Assembly: GCA_900470445.1 (NCBI GenBank)
Contig: UCAU01000013.1
Coordinates: 8,756-72,755, forward strand
DNA length: 64,000 nt
Source of the DNA: Hyphomicrobiales bacterium
GTDB taxonomy: Bacteria; Pseudomonadota; Alphaproteobacteria; Rhizobiales; Devosiaceae
Reading direction: 5' to 3'
In this document: one piece after another, positions 41,933-50,641 of the stretch
How the letters are laid out: each line of letters opens with the position of its first letter
How positions within the stretch are numbered: the first letter of the stretch is position 1
Notes under the pieces: generated by a model
What the model was told of the DNA's origin: nothing
What the model saw: the letters and a program-made list of their open reading frames with translations, nothing else
Databases searched by the model: none
Made by a program: the position numbers and the translations under genes

Positions 41933-41947
41933 CGGCAAGATTTGCCC
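41933..41947. promoter_or_regulatory. 15-bp palindromic motif between fliO and flgB
   Basis: CGGCAAGATTTGCCC matches 12 of 15 positions of the palindrome at 33729-33743. It lies 7 bp from the CtrA box and about 45 bp upstream of the candidate fliO sigma-54 promoter. Confidence 0.5.
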
Positions 41948-41984
41948 ATCGCGCCTTATCAAAGACTCGCGGGGGTATCGGCCA

Positions 41985-42392
41985 ATGGGCCTTATGGACA
42001 TGCCGGTTTTTGCCGCGCTCACCGACAAGATGCGCTGGCATCAGGCCCGTCAAGGCCTGCTTGCCGAAAACGTTGCCAATGCGGAAACGCCCAATTACCG
42101 CGGCCGTGATCTGGCGCAGTATGATTTTGCCGACCAGATGAGCGGTTTCTCCTCCGCCAGCGTCACTACGCTCGCCACCCAGCCGATGCACTTTTCCGTG
42201 TCCAGCAGCGAAGGCGGGGCATTCGGCGCCCAGCGCATGGCCAATTTCGAAATCACGCCAGAGGGGAATGGCGTCTCCCTCGAAGACGAGATGATGAAGG
42301 TGACCACCAACATGATGGACTATCAGGCCGCCACCACGGTCTACCAGAAGTCGATCAAGATCCTCAAAACCGCGCTTGGCCGCTCGGCCTAG
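41985..42392 (+). CDS. flgB: Flagellar proximal rod protein FlgB
   Basis: Proximal rod subunit of 135 residues: MPVFAALTDKMRWHQARQGL, LAENVANAETPNYRGRDLAQ and the C-terminal NGVSLEDEMMKVTTNMMDYQ. First gene of an early operon of rod and export-gate genes, just downstream of the perfect CtrA box. It lies 11 bp before flgC. Confidence 0.95.
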   Translation: MGLMDMPVFAALTDKMRWHQARQGLLAENVANAETPNYRGRDLAQYDFADQMSGFSSASVTTLATQPMHFSVSSSEGGAFGAQRMANFEITPEGNGVSLEDEMMKVTTNMMDYQAATTVYQKSIKILKTALGRSA

Positions 42393-42403
42393 GAGCCTTA
42401 AAC

Positions 42404-42814
42404 ATGGATTTCAATTCCTCGCTCCGCATCGCCGCCACGGGGCTGCACGCGCAGACCGCCCGCATGCGCGTCATCGCCGAAAACATCGCCAATGCCGACT
42501 CCGCCGGCAAGGCGCCGGGCGACGAGCCCTATCGCCGCCGCGTCCCCACCTTCCAGGCGCAGTATGATGCCGAAGTTGGGGGCAAGGTCGTCGAAGTGGG
42601 GCGCCTGGCCTATGACATGAGCGATTTCACCAGCCGCTACGAGCCCGGCCATCCGGCCGCCGATGCCAGCGGCTATGTGCAATATCCCAACGTCAACACG
42701 CTGATCGAGACGATGGATATGCGCGAAGCCCAGCGCACTTATGAAGCCAATCTCAACGTCGTCACCGTTACCCGGCAGATGCTGGGCCGCACGCTCGATA
42801 TTCTGCGCGGCTAA
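42404..42814 (+). CDS. flgC: Flagellar proximal rod protein FlgC
   Basis: Rod subunit of 136 residues with the N-terminus LRIAATGLHAQTARMRVIAE, NIANADSAGKAPGDEPYRRR, and the C-terminal YPNVNTLIETMDMREAQRTY, EANLNVVTVTRQMLGRTLDI. A TAGGAGCC ribosome site lies before the ATG. Second gene of the flgB operon. Confidence 0.95.
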   Translation: MDFNSSLRIAATGLHAQTARMRVIAENIANADSAGKAPGDEPYRRRVPTFQAQYDAEVGGKVVEVGRLAYDMSDFTSRYEPGHPAADASGYVQYPNVNTLIETMDMREAQRTYEANLNVVTVTRQMLGRTLDILRG

Positions 42815-42834
42815 GCGCGACAAGGACAAGCCAG

Positions 42835-43164
42835 ATGGTCACCACCCCGTTCAATGCCGCCACCGCCGCCTATGGCAATGCCAGCCGCCTGATCAACCAG
42901 GCCGCCAAGCCCACCACCGATCTCAGCGCCGCCGCTGGTGGGTCGGGCAATAATTTCGCCAGCATGCTCGCCCAGCAGGTGCAGGGCGTGATGGATGCCG
43001 GCAAAACCTCGGACGCCATGGCGCTGGACATGGTCAATGGCAAGGCCAATGTGGTGGATATGGTCACCGCCCTCAGCCAGACCGAATTGGCCATCGAAAG
43101 CATGGTCACGGTGCGCGATCGGGTGATCTCTGCCTATGAAGAAATCATGCGGATGCCGATCTGA
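42835..43164 (+). CDS. fliE: Flagellar hook-basal body protein FliE
   Basis: Joins the MS ring to the proximal rod. The 109 residues have the family core FASMLAQQVQGVMDAGKTSD, KANVVDMVTALSQTELAIES and the C-terminal VTVRDRVISAYEEIMRMPI. It is 20 bp after flgC and 77 bp before fliQ; that gap holds a GC hairpin but no clear promoter. Confidence 0.95.
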   Translation: MVTTPFNAATAAYGNASRLINQAAKPTTDLSAAAGGSGNNFASMLAQQVQGVMDAGKTSDAMALDMVNGKANVVDMVTALSQTELAIESMVTVRDRVISAYEEIMRMPI

Positions 43165-43241
43165 CACTGACCCCCGCGCGGGAATGACGCGAGGGGAGTA
43201 GACTGGGCGCGTGGGCGACGATTCGCCCGACAGGACCTGCA

Positions 43242-43508
43242 ATGACCGGCGCCGAAGTTCTCGACATTTCCACCGATGGCATCTGGACGCTGATCATCGT
43301 CGCCGCGCCGATGATGATCGTGGGCCTGCTGGTCGGCGTGGTCATCGCGCTGTTCCAGGCGCTGACGCAGATCCAGGAACAGACTCTGGTCTTCGTGCCC
43401 AAGATCATCGCCATCTTCATCACCATGCTGATCACCCTGCCATTCCTGGGCGCCACCATGGGCGGCTATATGAACCGGGTGATCGACATGATCATCGTGG
43501 GCGGCTGA
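43242..43508 (+). CDS. fliQ: Flagellar export gate protein FliQ
   Basis: Two-helix export gate subunit of 88 residues. The first helix is LIIVAAPMMIVGLLVGVVIA, the conserved loop FQALTQIQEQTLVFVPKIIA, and the second helix region IFITMLITLPFLGATMGGYM. Its TGA overlaps the fliR ATG. Confidence 0.95.
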   Translation: MTGAEVLDISTDGIWTLIIVAAPMMIVGLLVGVVIALFQALTQIQEQTLVFVPKIIAIFITMLITLPFLGATMGGYMNRVIDMIIVGG

Positions 43509-44278
43509 TGATCACGATCGGGCTGGATTGGCTGCCCAATACCGCCTTTGTCTATTTGCTGCTGTTTTCTCGCATCGGCGCCATTCTCATGCTGATGCCC
43601 GCGCTGGGCGAAACCATGATCCCGGCCCGCATGCGGTTGGCCTTTGCCCTGGCCTTCACGCTGGTGGTCTATCCGCTATTGGCGCCCAACCTGCCCAATA
43701 TGCCGGTCGATTTCATGGGCATTGTCGGGCTGATCTTCCACGAACTGGCCATTGGGCTCATGCTGGGCGCCATTGCCCGCATCACCGTCATGGCGACGCA
43801 AGTGGCCGGCGCCGTCATCGCCTTTCAGTCCGGCCTCAGCGCCGCCATGGCCGCCGACCCGACCCAGGCGGGCGTGCAGGGCGCGGTGTTCGGCAGTTTC
43901 CTGTCCTTCCTCGGTGTCACGCTGATCTTCGCCACCGATCTGCATCACGTCGCGCTCGCCGCCACCTATGACAGCTATGTGGTGTTCGGTGTCGATGCGC
44001 CCTTGATGTTCGATGACGCCGCGCAACTGGCGCTGCGCACCGTCGCCAGCGCCTTTTCCATTGGCATTCAGATGTCGGCGCCGTTCATCGTCTTCGGCCT
44101 GGTCTTCAACCTGGGCGCCGGCATTCTCGCCCGCCTGATGCCGGCGCTGCAGGTGTTTTTCCTGCTGATGCCGGCCAATGTGATGGTCGGGCTCATTCTT
44201 TTTGCCCTGCTGCTGACCATGATGATGGGGTGGTACATTACCGGCTTTGAGAACCACCTCGCGATGTGGAGGGGCTGA
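43508..44278 (+). CDS. fliR: Flagellar export gate protein FliR
   Basis: Export gate membrane protein of 256 residues with about six hydrophobic segments. The N-terminal FVYLLLFSRIGAILMLMPAL, GEKxxP-like GETMIPARMRLAFALAFTLV, and SAPFIVFGLVFNLGAGILAR, LMPALQVFFLLMPANVMVGL are family blocks. The ATG at 43508 overlaps the fliQ stop; the open frame further upstream is not coding. FlhB follows without a gap. Confidence 0.95.
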   Translation: MITIGLDWLPNTAFVYLLLFSRIGAILMLMPALGETMIPARMRLAFALAFTLVVYPLLAPNLPNMPVDFMGIVGLIFHELAIGLMLGAIARITVMATQVAGAVIAFQSGLSAAMAADPTQAGVQGAVFGSFLSFLGVTLIFATDLHHVALAATYDSYVVFGVDAPLMFDDAAQLALRTVASAFSIGIQMSAPFIVFGLVFNLGAGILARLMPALQVFFLLMPANVMVGLILFALLLTMMMGWYITGFENHLAMWRG

Positions 44279-45361
44279 GTGTCAGACGAAGCCCCCGAGC
44301 AAGCCAGTAAAACCGAGGATCCCTCCCAGAAAAAGCTGGAGGACGCCCATCAAAAGGGTGATGTCGCCAAGAGCCAGGAGGTGACCACCTGGTTCATGCT
44401 GCTCGGTTCGGCCACCATTTTCGCCATGATGGCGCCCTCGACCAGCGCCAGCCTGATGGAATCGCTCAAGGTGGTGATGACCAATGCCGATCAGTTCGAG
44501 TTGGGTGGCTCGGGCTTTGCGGTGTTCTTCAACGGCTTGGCGCTGGCACTGCTCGGCACCATTCTCGTGCCGCTGGCCATCCTGACCTTTTGCGGGGTGG
44601 CCGCCAATCTCATCCAGCATCGGCCCCTGATCTCGATCGAACCGATCACCCCGAAATTCTCCAAGATTTCCCCGCTCGCCGGTTTCAAACGACTGTTTTC
44701 GACGGAATCCCTAGTCAATTTCGGCAAGGGCCTGCTCAAGATCTGCATCGTGGGCACGGTGCTGTTCTACGTCGTGTGGCCCGAGCGCGACCGGCTCGAC
44801 ACCATGATGACGGCCGACCCGCTGATCATCCTCGCCGATTTCCAGGAGATCGGCCTCAAGATCTTCGGCGCAACGCTTGCCGTGCTGACCATCATCGCGC
44901 TGGCCGATTACATCTATGTCCGCCAAAAATGGTGGAAGCGGCAGATGATGACCGTGCAGGAAACCCGCGACGAATATAAGCAGATGGAAGGCGACCCCAA
45001 GATCAAGGGCCGCATCCGCCAGATGCGGCAGGATCGCGCCCGCAAGCGCATGATGGCCTCGGTGCCCGACGCGACCGTGGTGATCACCAACCCGACCCAC
45101 TTTGCCGTCGCCCTGAAATACGACCGTTCGATGGGCGCCCCGCAATGCGTCGCCAAGGGCGCCGACGCCGTGGCCCTGCGCATCCGCGAAGTGGCCAAGG
45201 AAAACGACGTGCCCATCGTCGAAAATCCCCCGCTGGCCCGCGCGCTGTTTGCCAGCGTCGATATCGACGACGTCATCCCGGGCGAACATTTCCAGGCCGT
45301 CGCCGAAGTCATCGGCTTCGTGATGCGCCTCAAGAAACCCAGCGGCTGGAAGGCGGGGTAG
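44279..45361 (+). CDS. flhB: Flagellar export switch protein FlhB
   Basis: Controls the change from rod/hook to filament export. The 360 residues have the N-terminal ASKTEDPSQKKLEDAHQKGD, four membrane segments (TWFMLLGSATIFAMMAPS; GLALALLGTILVPLAILTF and others), and the self-cleavage site N271-PTH in VVITNPTHFAVALKYDRS. The C-terminal cytoplasmic part ends IGFVMRLKKPSGWKAG. GTG start directly after the fliR stop with GGAGGGG just upstream. Confidence 0.95.
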   Translation: MSDEAPEQASKTEDPSQKKLEDAHQKGDVAKSQEVTTWFMLLGSATIFAMMAPSTSASLMESLKVVMTNADQFELGGSGFAVFFNGLALALLGTILVPLAILTFCGVAANLIQHRPLISIEPITPKFSKISPLAGFKRLFSTESLVNFGKGLLKICIVGTVLFYVVWPERDRLDTMMTADPLIILADFQEIGLKIFGATLAVLTIIALADYIYVRQKWWKRQMMTVQETRDEYKQMEGDPKIKGRIRQMRQDRARKRMMASVPDATVVITNPTHFAVALKYDRSMGAPQCVAKGADAVALRIREVAKENDVPIVENPPLARALFASVDIDDVIPGEHFQAVAEVIGFVMRLKKPSGWKAG

Positions 45362-45584
45362 GGCGCCAACGAAGCGGCGGCGCGTTACAAGCCTATCCTC
45401 TCCACCGCTCTCCCTCCGGCTCGACCAGAGGGCCGCTCACCGCTTGCGCCGAACCAGACGTGTGGCGCTTTTTCACGCCGGTGTTTATAACTTTGTTCAC
45501 CCTCCCAACGGGTCGGTTCCTTTGCTAGACCTGTCGCAGGCCCTGATTCGCCCCGACTCACCGTCATCCGGAGCACCACGACCC

Positions 45585-48155
45585 ATGGCATCGACGCCGC
45601 TCGGCGAGGACACCTATCCCGATCCACTTCTGGCCTCCGAGCGCAGCAGCGCCGGGCTGTGGCGCGTTGTGGCCCTGGGCGTGGCGCTGGTAGCGTTGGC
45701 CGTCGCCTTTTCCTTCTTCAGCGACCGGATCCCGATGGATCTGGTGATGACCTTTGTCGGCATCCTGGCCGTGGTCGGCGTTTTCTGCCTGTTCGGGTTG
45801 GCCGCGGGCCTGTTCCGCTTTGCCGGCAATGAGGAACGCCGCACCATTTCCCGCGCCGTGGTCGATAGCCTGCCCTTCGGCGCGGTGGTGTCCGATCGGG
45901 ACGGCAAGATTTCCTACGTCAACGCCCACTATGGCAATTTCAGTGGCGCGCTGAACAATGGCCTGCCCGTCGGCGTACCGCGGCTGTTCGCCGGCCAGTC
46001 CGATGCCAGCGAAGCGATTTATCGGCTGTCGCGCGCGGCCAAGGATGGCCGCAGCGCGGTCGAAGATATCCGCCTCGTCGGTGGACTGGGTGGCTCGCAG
46101 GCTGAGAGCGCACGCCCCTTCTGGTATCGCGTCGCCGTGCGCCCCTTGCCCGAGAGCGATGAAACCAAAAAGCCATTGGTGATCTGGTCAGTGGAAGACA
46201 TCACCCGCGACCGCGACAACAATGAGAGCGCCTTCCGCGACCTGCAGCGCGCCATCGATTATCTCGATCATTCCCCAGCCGGCTTCTTCTCGGCCGATGC
46301 CCATGGCCGCATCCAATATCTCAATTCCACGCTATCCGATTGGCTCGGCTACGACCTGGCCGAGTTCAATGCCGGACATCTGGGCCTGTCTGACATCGTG
46401 CGCGGCGACGGGGCGACGCTGTTGATGCGCGGCCGTGGCGATGGCGAGATTTCGACGGAAGTCATCGATATCGACCTGGTCCGCCGCAATGGCACCAGCC
46501 TGCCAGTGCGCCTGCTGCATCGCGCCGCCCGCATGGCCGATGGCGAATTGGGCGAGACGCGCACCTTGGTGCTCGACATGTCGAGCGCCCCCGATACTGA
46601 GGAAGAGCTGCGCGCCGCCGAAGTGCGGTTCTCGCGCTTCTTCAACGACACCCCGTTTGCCATTGCCACGCTGGATGGTGAAGGTCGCATTATCCGCACC
46701 AATGCCCCGTTCGGGCGCATCTTCAAATGGTCGGGCGAGGAAAAGAGCCTCGAAATGCAGCCGCTGAGCGAACTGATCGGGGAGGGCAGCCGCGACAAGT
46801 TTGCCCGCGCCATTGGCGACGCTACGGCGAACCGCTCCGAGGTTGAGCCGGTCGATGCTCTGCTCAATGCCGAGGGCGATCATGCCGTGCGGCTTTATCT
46901 GTCGGCGTCCGAGCTCAGCGAAGGCTCGGCCGAGCAGGTCAATGTCTATGCTCTCGACATGACCGACCAGCGCAAGCTGGAAGCCCAGTTTGCGCAGAGC
47001 CAGAAAATGCAGGCCGTGGGCCAGCTTGCCGGTGGCGTGGCGCATGATTTCAACAATCTGCTGACCGCCATTATCGGCTTTTCCGACCTGCTCCTGCTCA
47101 AGCACAAGCCGGGCGATCCCTCGTTCAGCGAATTGATGCAGATCAAGCAGAATGCCAATCGCGCCGCGGGCCTGACCCGCCAATTGCTGGCCTTCTCCCG
47201 CCGGCAGACGCTGCGTCCGCAAGTGCTCGAACTGCCGCTGATCGTTGATGACCTCACCGTGCTGCTCAAGCGCATGATCGGCGAGAAAAACACACTCACC
47301 GTCGAGCATGGCCGCAATATCTGGCCGGTTCGCGCCGATGTGGTGCAGCTCGAACAGGTGATCATCAACCTCGTGGTCAATGCCCGCGACGCCATGCCTG
47401 ATGGCGGCGCCATCACCATCCGCACTTCCAATGTCGAGCAGGCCGAGGCCGAGCGTCTGACCTTCGAGGGCATGGTGCCGGCCGATTTCGTTTTGATCGA
47501 CGTGCAAGATACCGGCACCGGCATGAGCCAGGACGTCATCGCCAAGATTTTCGAGCCCTTCTTCACCACCAAGGAATTGGGCAAGGGCACGGGCCTTGGC
47601 CTCTCGACGGTCTATGGCATCGTCAAGCAGACCGAGGGCTATATCTATCCGGTGTCGACCGTGGGCGTCGGCACGACGTTCAAGATTTTCCTGCCCCGCC
47701 ATGTGCCCAATGAGAACGAAGTGGCCAGCAAGGTGGCTATTGCAGCCCCGGCGCGCGATCTCACCGGCCAGGAACGCATTCTGCTGGTGGAAGACGAGGA
47801 AAGTGTGCGCGCCTTCTCCGCTCGCGCCCTGCGTGCCACGGGCTATGAAGTGTTCGAGGCCGATGGCGGCGAGGAAGCGCTCGAAGTGCTCGAGGATATC
47901 GACTTCAAGATTGATCTGATGATTTCCGACGTGGTGATGCCGGAAATGGATGGGCCGAGCCTGCTCAAACATGTGCGCAAGCAAATGCCTGATCTCAAGG
48001 TGATTTTCGTCTCCGGCTATGCCGAGGAAAGCGTGCGCCGCGATATCGAGGACGACCAGAGCGTGGACTTCCTTCCCAAGCCCTATTCGCTCGATCAGAT
48101 CAATTCCAAGGTCAAGGAAGTGCTGCAGCGGCTGGGCAAGGGCGAGGTCAATTGA
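45585..48155 (+). CDS. cckA: Hybrid histidine kinase CckA
   Basis: Membrane kinase/phosphatase that feeds phosphate through ChpT to CtrA. The 856 residues contain two membrane segments (WRVVALGVALVALAVAFSFF; MTFVGILAVVGVFCLFGLAA), PAS-like segments (AVVDSLPFGAVVSDRDGKIS; IDYLDHSPAGFFSADAHGRI; FNDTPFAIATLDGEGRIIRT), a HisKA box with His487 (LAGGVAHDFNNLLTAIIG), an ATP-binding domain (LVVNARDAMPDGGAI; GKGTGLGLSTVYGIVKQTEG), and a receiver domain with Asp782 (MISDVVMPEMDG). ATG at 45585 precedes the first membrane segment. No clear promoter was seen in the 223-bp upstream gap. Confidence 0.9.
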   Translation: MASTPLGEDTYPDPLLASERSSAGLWRVVALGVALVALAVAFSFFSDRIPMDLVMTFVGILAVVGVFCLFGLAAGLFRFAGNEERRTISRAVVDSLPFGAVVSDRDGKISYVNAHYGNFSGALNNGLPVGVPRLFAGQSDASEAIYRLSRAAKDGRSAVEDIRLVGGLGGSQAESARPFWYRVAVRPLPESDETKKPLVIWSVEDITRDRDNNESAFRDLQRAIDYLDHSPAGFFSADAHGRIQYLNSTLSDWLGYDLAEFNAGHLGLSDIVRGDGATLLMRGRGDGEISTEVIDIDLVRRNGTSLPVRLLHRAARMADGELGETRTLVLDMSSAPDTEEELRAAEVRFSRFFNDTPFAIATLDGEGRIIRTNAPFGRIFKWSGEEKSLEMQPLSELIGEGSRDKFARAIGDATANRSEVEPVDALLNAEGDHAVRLYLSASELSEGSAEQVNVYALDMTDQRKLEAQFAQSQKMQAVGQLAGGVAHDFNNLLTAIIGFSDLLLLKHKPGDPSFSELMQIKQNANRAAGLTRQLLAFSRRQTLRPQVLELPLIVDDLTVLLKRMIGEKNTLTVEHGRNIWPVRADVVQLEQVIINLVVNARDAMPDGGAITIRTSNVEQAEAERLTFEGMVPADFVLIDVQDTGTGMSQDVIAKIFEPFFTTKELGKGTGLGLSTVYGIVKQTEGYIYPVSTVGVGTTFKIFLPRHVPNENEVASKVAIAAPARDLTGQERILLVEDEESVRAFSARALRATGYEVFEADGGEEALEVLEDIDFKIDLMISDVVMPEMDGPSLLKHVRKQMPDLKVIFVSGYAEESVRRDIEDDQSVDFLPKPYSLDQINSKVKEVLQRLGKGEVN

Positions 48156-48544
48156 ACGAGCTGGGTCGCTTCGGCGGCGCCGAGTTCAACGTGTTGGGCG
48201 AGCCCCTGCAACCCTGTTCCAGTGATCCGCTCACTGGCTTTTTCCGCACCGGCTATTGCGCGGCCGGGCCGGACAGCGCCGCTGTGCACCTGGTCTGCAT
48301 TGAGGCGACCGACGAATTCCTCGAATTCTCCGCCTCGGTCGGCAATGACCTCTCGACGCCACATCCGGAATTCTCGTTTCCGGGTCTGGTGAGCGGCAAT
48401 CGCTGGTGCCTCGTCGCCGGCCGCTGGGCCCAAGCCCACGCCGCCGGCAAGGCGCCAAAGGTGTTCCTGCGCTCGACCAACCAGGCGGTGCTCGGCCTTA
48501 TCCCCCTTGGCGTGCTCAAGGCTTATGCTCTGGATTTGAACTAG
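48152..48544 (+). CDS. DUF2237 family protein
   Basis: Small cytoplasmic protein of 130 residues with the DUF2237 signature: NVLGEPLQPCSSDPLTGFFR, TGYCAAGPDSAAVHLVCIEA, GNDLSTPHPEFSFPGLVSGN and RWCLVAGRWAQAHAAGKAP. Function is unknown in the family. Start TTG at 48152 overlaps the cckA stop (TTGA) with GAGG 4 bases before it, so it is coupled to cckA. Confidence 0.85.
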   Translation: MNELGRFGGAEFNVLGEPLQPCSSDPLTGFFRTGYCAAGPDSAAVHLVCIEATDEFLEFSASVGNDLSTPHPEFSFPGLVSGNRWCLVAGRWAQAHAAGKAPKVFLRSTNQAVLGLIPLGVLKAYALDLN

Positions 48545-48552
48545 GGCAGCAG

Positions 48553-48645
48553 AGACCTCATGGTGAGCCTGTCGAACCACGAGGTCGTGCGAGTGGAGAT
48601 TGGGGTGCCACGACCTCGCCCCTCGACAAGCTCAGGATGAGGTCT
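48553..48645. repeat. Dispersed palindromic repeat, family 1 copy B
   Basis: Almost identical to 28302-28394: both share AGACCTCATGGTGAGCCTG, CCACGAGGTCG, GTGCCACGACCTCG and CTCAGGATGAGGTCTACTGG, differing mainly in the spacer. It fills the gap between two convergent genes, where it can form a long hairpin. Confidence 0.86.
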
Positions 48646-48657
48646 ACTGGGGGCAGG

Positions 48658-49146
48658 TCAGGAACCCCACCCCTCCGCCAGCAATGCGTCAAGGTGCTGA
48701 AAACTCATTTCCATGCCTTCGGCCATACCCGTCGCCGCAATCTGATCCCGTAGCGCCTTGGACGCATAGGTCAGCCGATTGACCACGGTAGTGCCTTCCG
48801 GCTTTTCCTCAAAATCGACGGCTGACTTTGACGTGCCGCCCGTCTCGTCCTGATCGAACGCCTCTTCGCTCAGGATATGCTCGGGCACGGCGATGGCATG
48901 GATTACCCCGGACATGGCCAGGCGTTCCTCGCCCTTGTGCCATTCATAGCGGTAGCGGCCACCCGGTCGGGGCTCAAAGACGCAGACTGGCATGGTCCAG
49001 CCCGGCGGGCCGGTAAGCCAGCGCTTGATCAGCGGCGGCTGGGTGTAGCAGGCAAAAACCAGATGCCGGGGCGCAGCAAAGTCGCGCTCGGTGAGAATTT
49101 CGGTGTCGCTGGGCATGGATATCCGCAACGGTCCGCCAAATGCCAT
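48658..49146 (-). CDS. SRPBCC/AHSA1-like domain protein
   Basis: The 162 residues have the START-like fold: LTERDFAAPRHLVFACYTQP, LIKRWLTGPPGWTMPVCVFE, PRPGGRYRYEWHKGEERLAM and a C-terminal helix MEMSFQHLDALLAEGW. The ligand is unknown; these proteins are often paired with an ArsR repressor, as here. The ATG at 49146 follows GAGGAAGAGCAGG and lies 11 bp after the ArsR gene. Confidence 0.88.
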   Translation of the reverse strand: MAFGGPLRISMPSDTEILTERDFAAPRHLVFACYTQPPLIKRWLTGPPGWTMPVCVFEPRPGGRYRYEWHKGEERLAMSGVIHAIAVPEHILSEEAFDQDETGGTSKSAVDFEEKPEGTTVVNRLTYASKALRDQIAATGMAEGMEMSFQHLDALLAEGWGS

Positions 49147-49157
49147 CCTGCTCTTCC

Positions 49158-49508
49158 TCAGGTCTTGCCCGTCATCGCCTCGAGCCGCTTGAGCTCGTCC
49201 AGCAGGTCATCGAGCCGATCGAACTGGGCTTCCCAATATTTGCGATATTCGATCAGCCAGCCTGTCGCCTCGGCCAGCGGCTGCGCCTCGAGCTTGCAGG
49301 GTCGCCGCTGGGCGTCGCGGCCACGGGAAATCAGCCCCGCATTTTCTAGCACTTTGAGATGCTTGGAGATGGCCGGCTGGCTCATCGCAAAGGGCTCGGC
49401 AAGCTCCATTACCGATGCCTCGCCCTGCGCCAGCCGCGCCAGAATTGCGCGCCGGGTCGGGTCGGACAGGGCCTGGAACGTGACATCGAGATTGGCAGAT
49501 GTGGGCAT
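49158..49508 (-). CDS. ArsR-family transcriptional repressor
   Basis: Winged-helix regulator of 116 residues: FQALSDPTRRAILARLAQGE, ASVMELAEPFAMSQPAISKH, LKVLENAGLISRGRDAQRRP. No metal-binding Cys pair is present, so it belongs to the non-metal group that pairs with SRPBCC proteins. It probably controls its own two-gene operon; an AT-richer stretch with TAACCTATGGTTA lies just upstream at 49513-49525. Confidence 0.92.
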   Translation of the reverse strand: MPTSANLDVTFQALSDPTRRAILARLAQGEASVMELAEPFAMSQPAISKHLKVLENAGLISRGRDAQRRPCKLEAQPLAEATGWLIEYRKYWEAQFDRLDDLLDELKRLEAMTGKT

Positions 49509-49564
49509 GAATAACCTATGGTTACAGAACCGTTTGGTTATTCAACGCCTGTTCGGCCTAACCG

Positions 49565-50581
49565 TCAAGCGACGCCGCCCGGAATGGGTGTCCCCACCGC
49601 CAGCAGCCCCTGATTGGCCAATTCCACCCACAGCGCATCCGGAATTTTGGCGTCCCACCACTTGAGAATACCATCCAGCTCTTCGGAAGATTTGGGTCCC
49701 GGCAAGACATTGCACACGGCCGGATGCGTCAGCGGGAATTGCAAAGCCGCGGCGGGCAGGGCCACGCCAAAGTCCTGGCAGACGGTTTCCAGCGCCTTGA
49801 CGCGGTCGACAATGGCCTGGGGGGCCTTGGCATAATTGAAGGTGGAGCCGCCTACCAGAATGCCCGAATTGAACGGTCCGCCGATGACCACCGAGGCGCC
49901 GCGCTCCAGGCATGTCGTCATGAACGGGCTGAGCGAAGTCTGTTCGAGCAAGGTGTAACGCCCGGCAAGCAGGAACACGTCCCAATCGCCCAGCGCAAAG
50001 GCGTCCATCAACACCGGCCACTCATTGACGCCGAGACCGATCGCCTTGATCGCGCCGCTGTCCCGCAACTCCCGCAAGGCCCGATAGCCGCCGGTCTCAA
50101 GCTGCTTCCATAAGGGCTTGTTGCCCTCGACGCCATGAGTGGCCGTGCCAATGTCGTGCACGTAAAGGATATCGACGCCGTTCATGCCCAGCCGTTGCAG
50201 GCTGTCCTCATAGGAGCGCATCACGCCGTCATAGGAATAGTCATAGACCTGGTCGAAGGGCAGCGGATTGACCCAGTTATGCGGCTCGCTCCACCCCGTC
50301 ACCGGCTTGAGTTTGCGGCCCACCTTGGTTGATAGCACCGTGCCGGCCCGGCGCTCCCGCAGCACGTCGCCGACCAGATGTTCGGAGCGGCCATAGCCAT
50401 ATTGAGGCGCCGTATCGACGTAGTTTATCCCCACATCGAGGGCGTGGCTTATAGTGGCCCTTGCCTGGTCGGCCGGCACATCGGTGAAAATGCCGGCCAA
50501 GGAGGCGCAACCGAGGCCCAATGTGGTGATTTCCAGACCGGTTTTACCGATCTGGCGCTTCTCGACTATGCGTGCCGTCAT
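49565..50581 (-). CDS. Aldo/keto reductase, aldose 1-dehydrogenase type
   Basis: NAD(P)-dependent oxidoreductase of 338 residues. IGKTGLEITTLGLGCASLAG, NYVDTAPQYGYGRSEHLVGD (catalytic Asp and Tyr), VLSTKVGRKL (Lys) and DILYVHDIG (His) give the full tetrad. It resembles D-threo-aldose/L-fucose dehydrogenases. The next gene on the same strand encodes an AraD1-like enzyme, so a sugar or sugar-acid pathway is likely. Confidence 0.9.
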   Translation of the reverse strand: MTARIVEKRQIGKTGLEITTLGLGCASLAGIFTDVPADQARATISHALDVGINYVDTAPQYGYGRSEHLVGDVLRERRAGTVLSTKVGRKLKPVTGWSEPHNWVNPLPFDQVYDYSYDGVMRSYEDSLQRLGMNGVDILYVHDIGTATHGVEGNKPLWKQLETGGYRALRELRDSGAIKAIGLGVNEWPVLMDAFALGDWDVFLLAGRYTLLEQTSLSPFMTTCLERGASVVIGGPFNSGILVGGSTFNYAKAPQAIVDRVKALETVCQDFGVALPAAALQFPLTHPAVCNVLPGPKSSEELDGILKWWDAKIPDALWVELANQGLLAVGTPIPGGVA

Positions 50582-50641
50582 GACGTCCTCCCAGGTGAGG
50601 GATAACTGACATGTTAGTTCGCTGCCGTAAAGCCGGCGCGC

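Noticed and set aside
46332-47984. Open frame of 550 codons on the minus strand across cckA
   Set aside because: Antisense to conserved kinase domains; no recognisable protein features.
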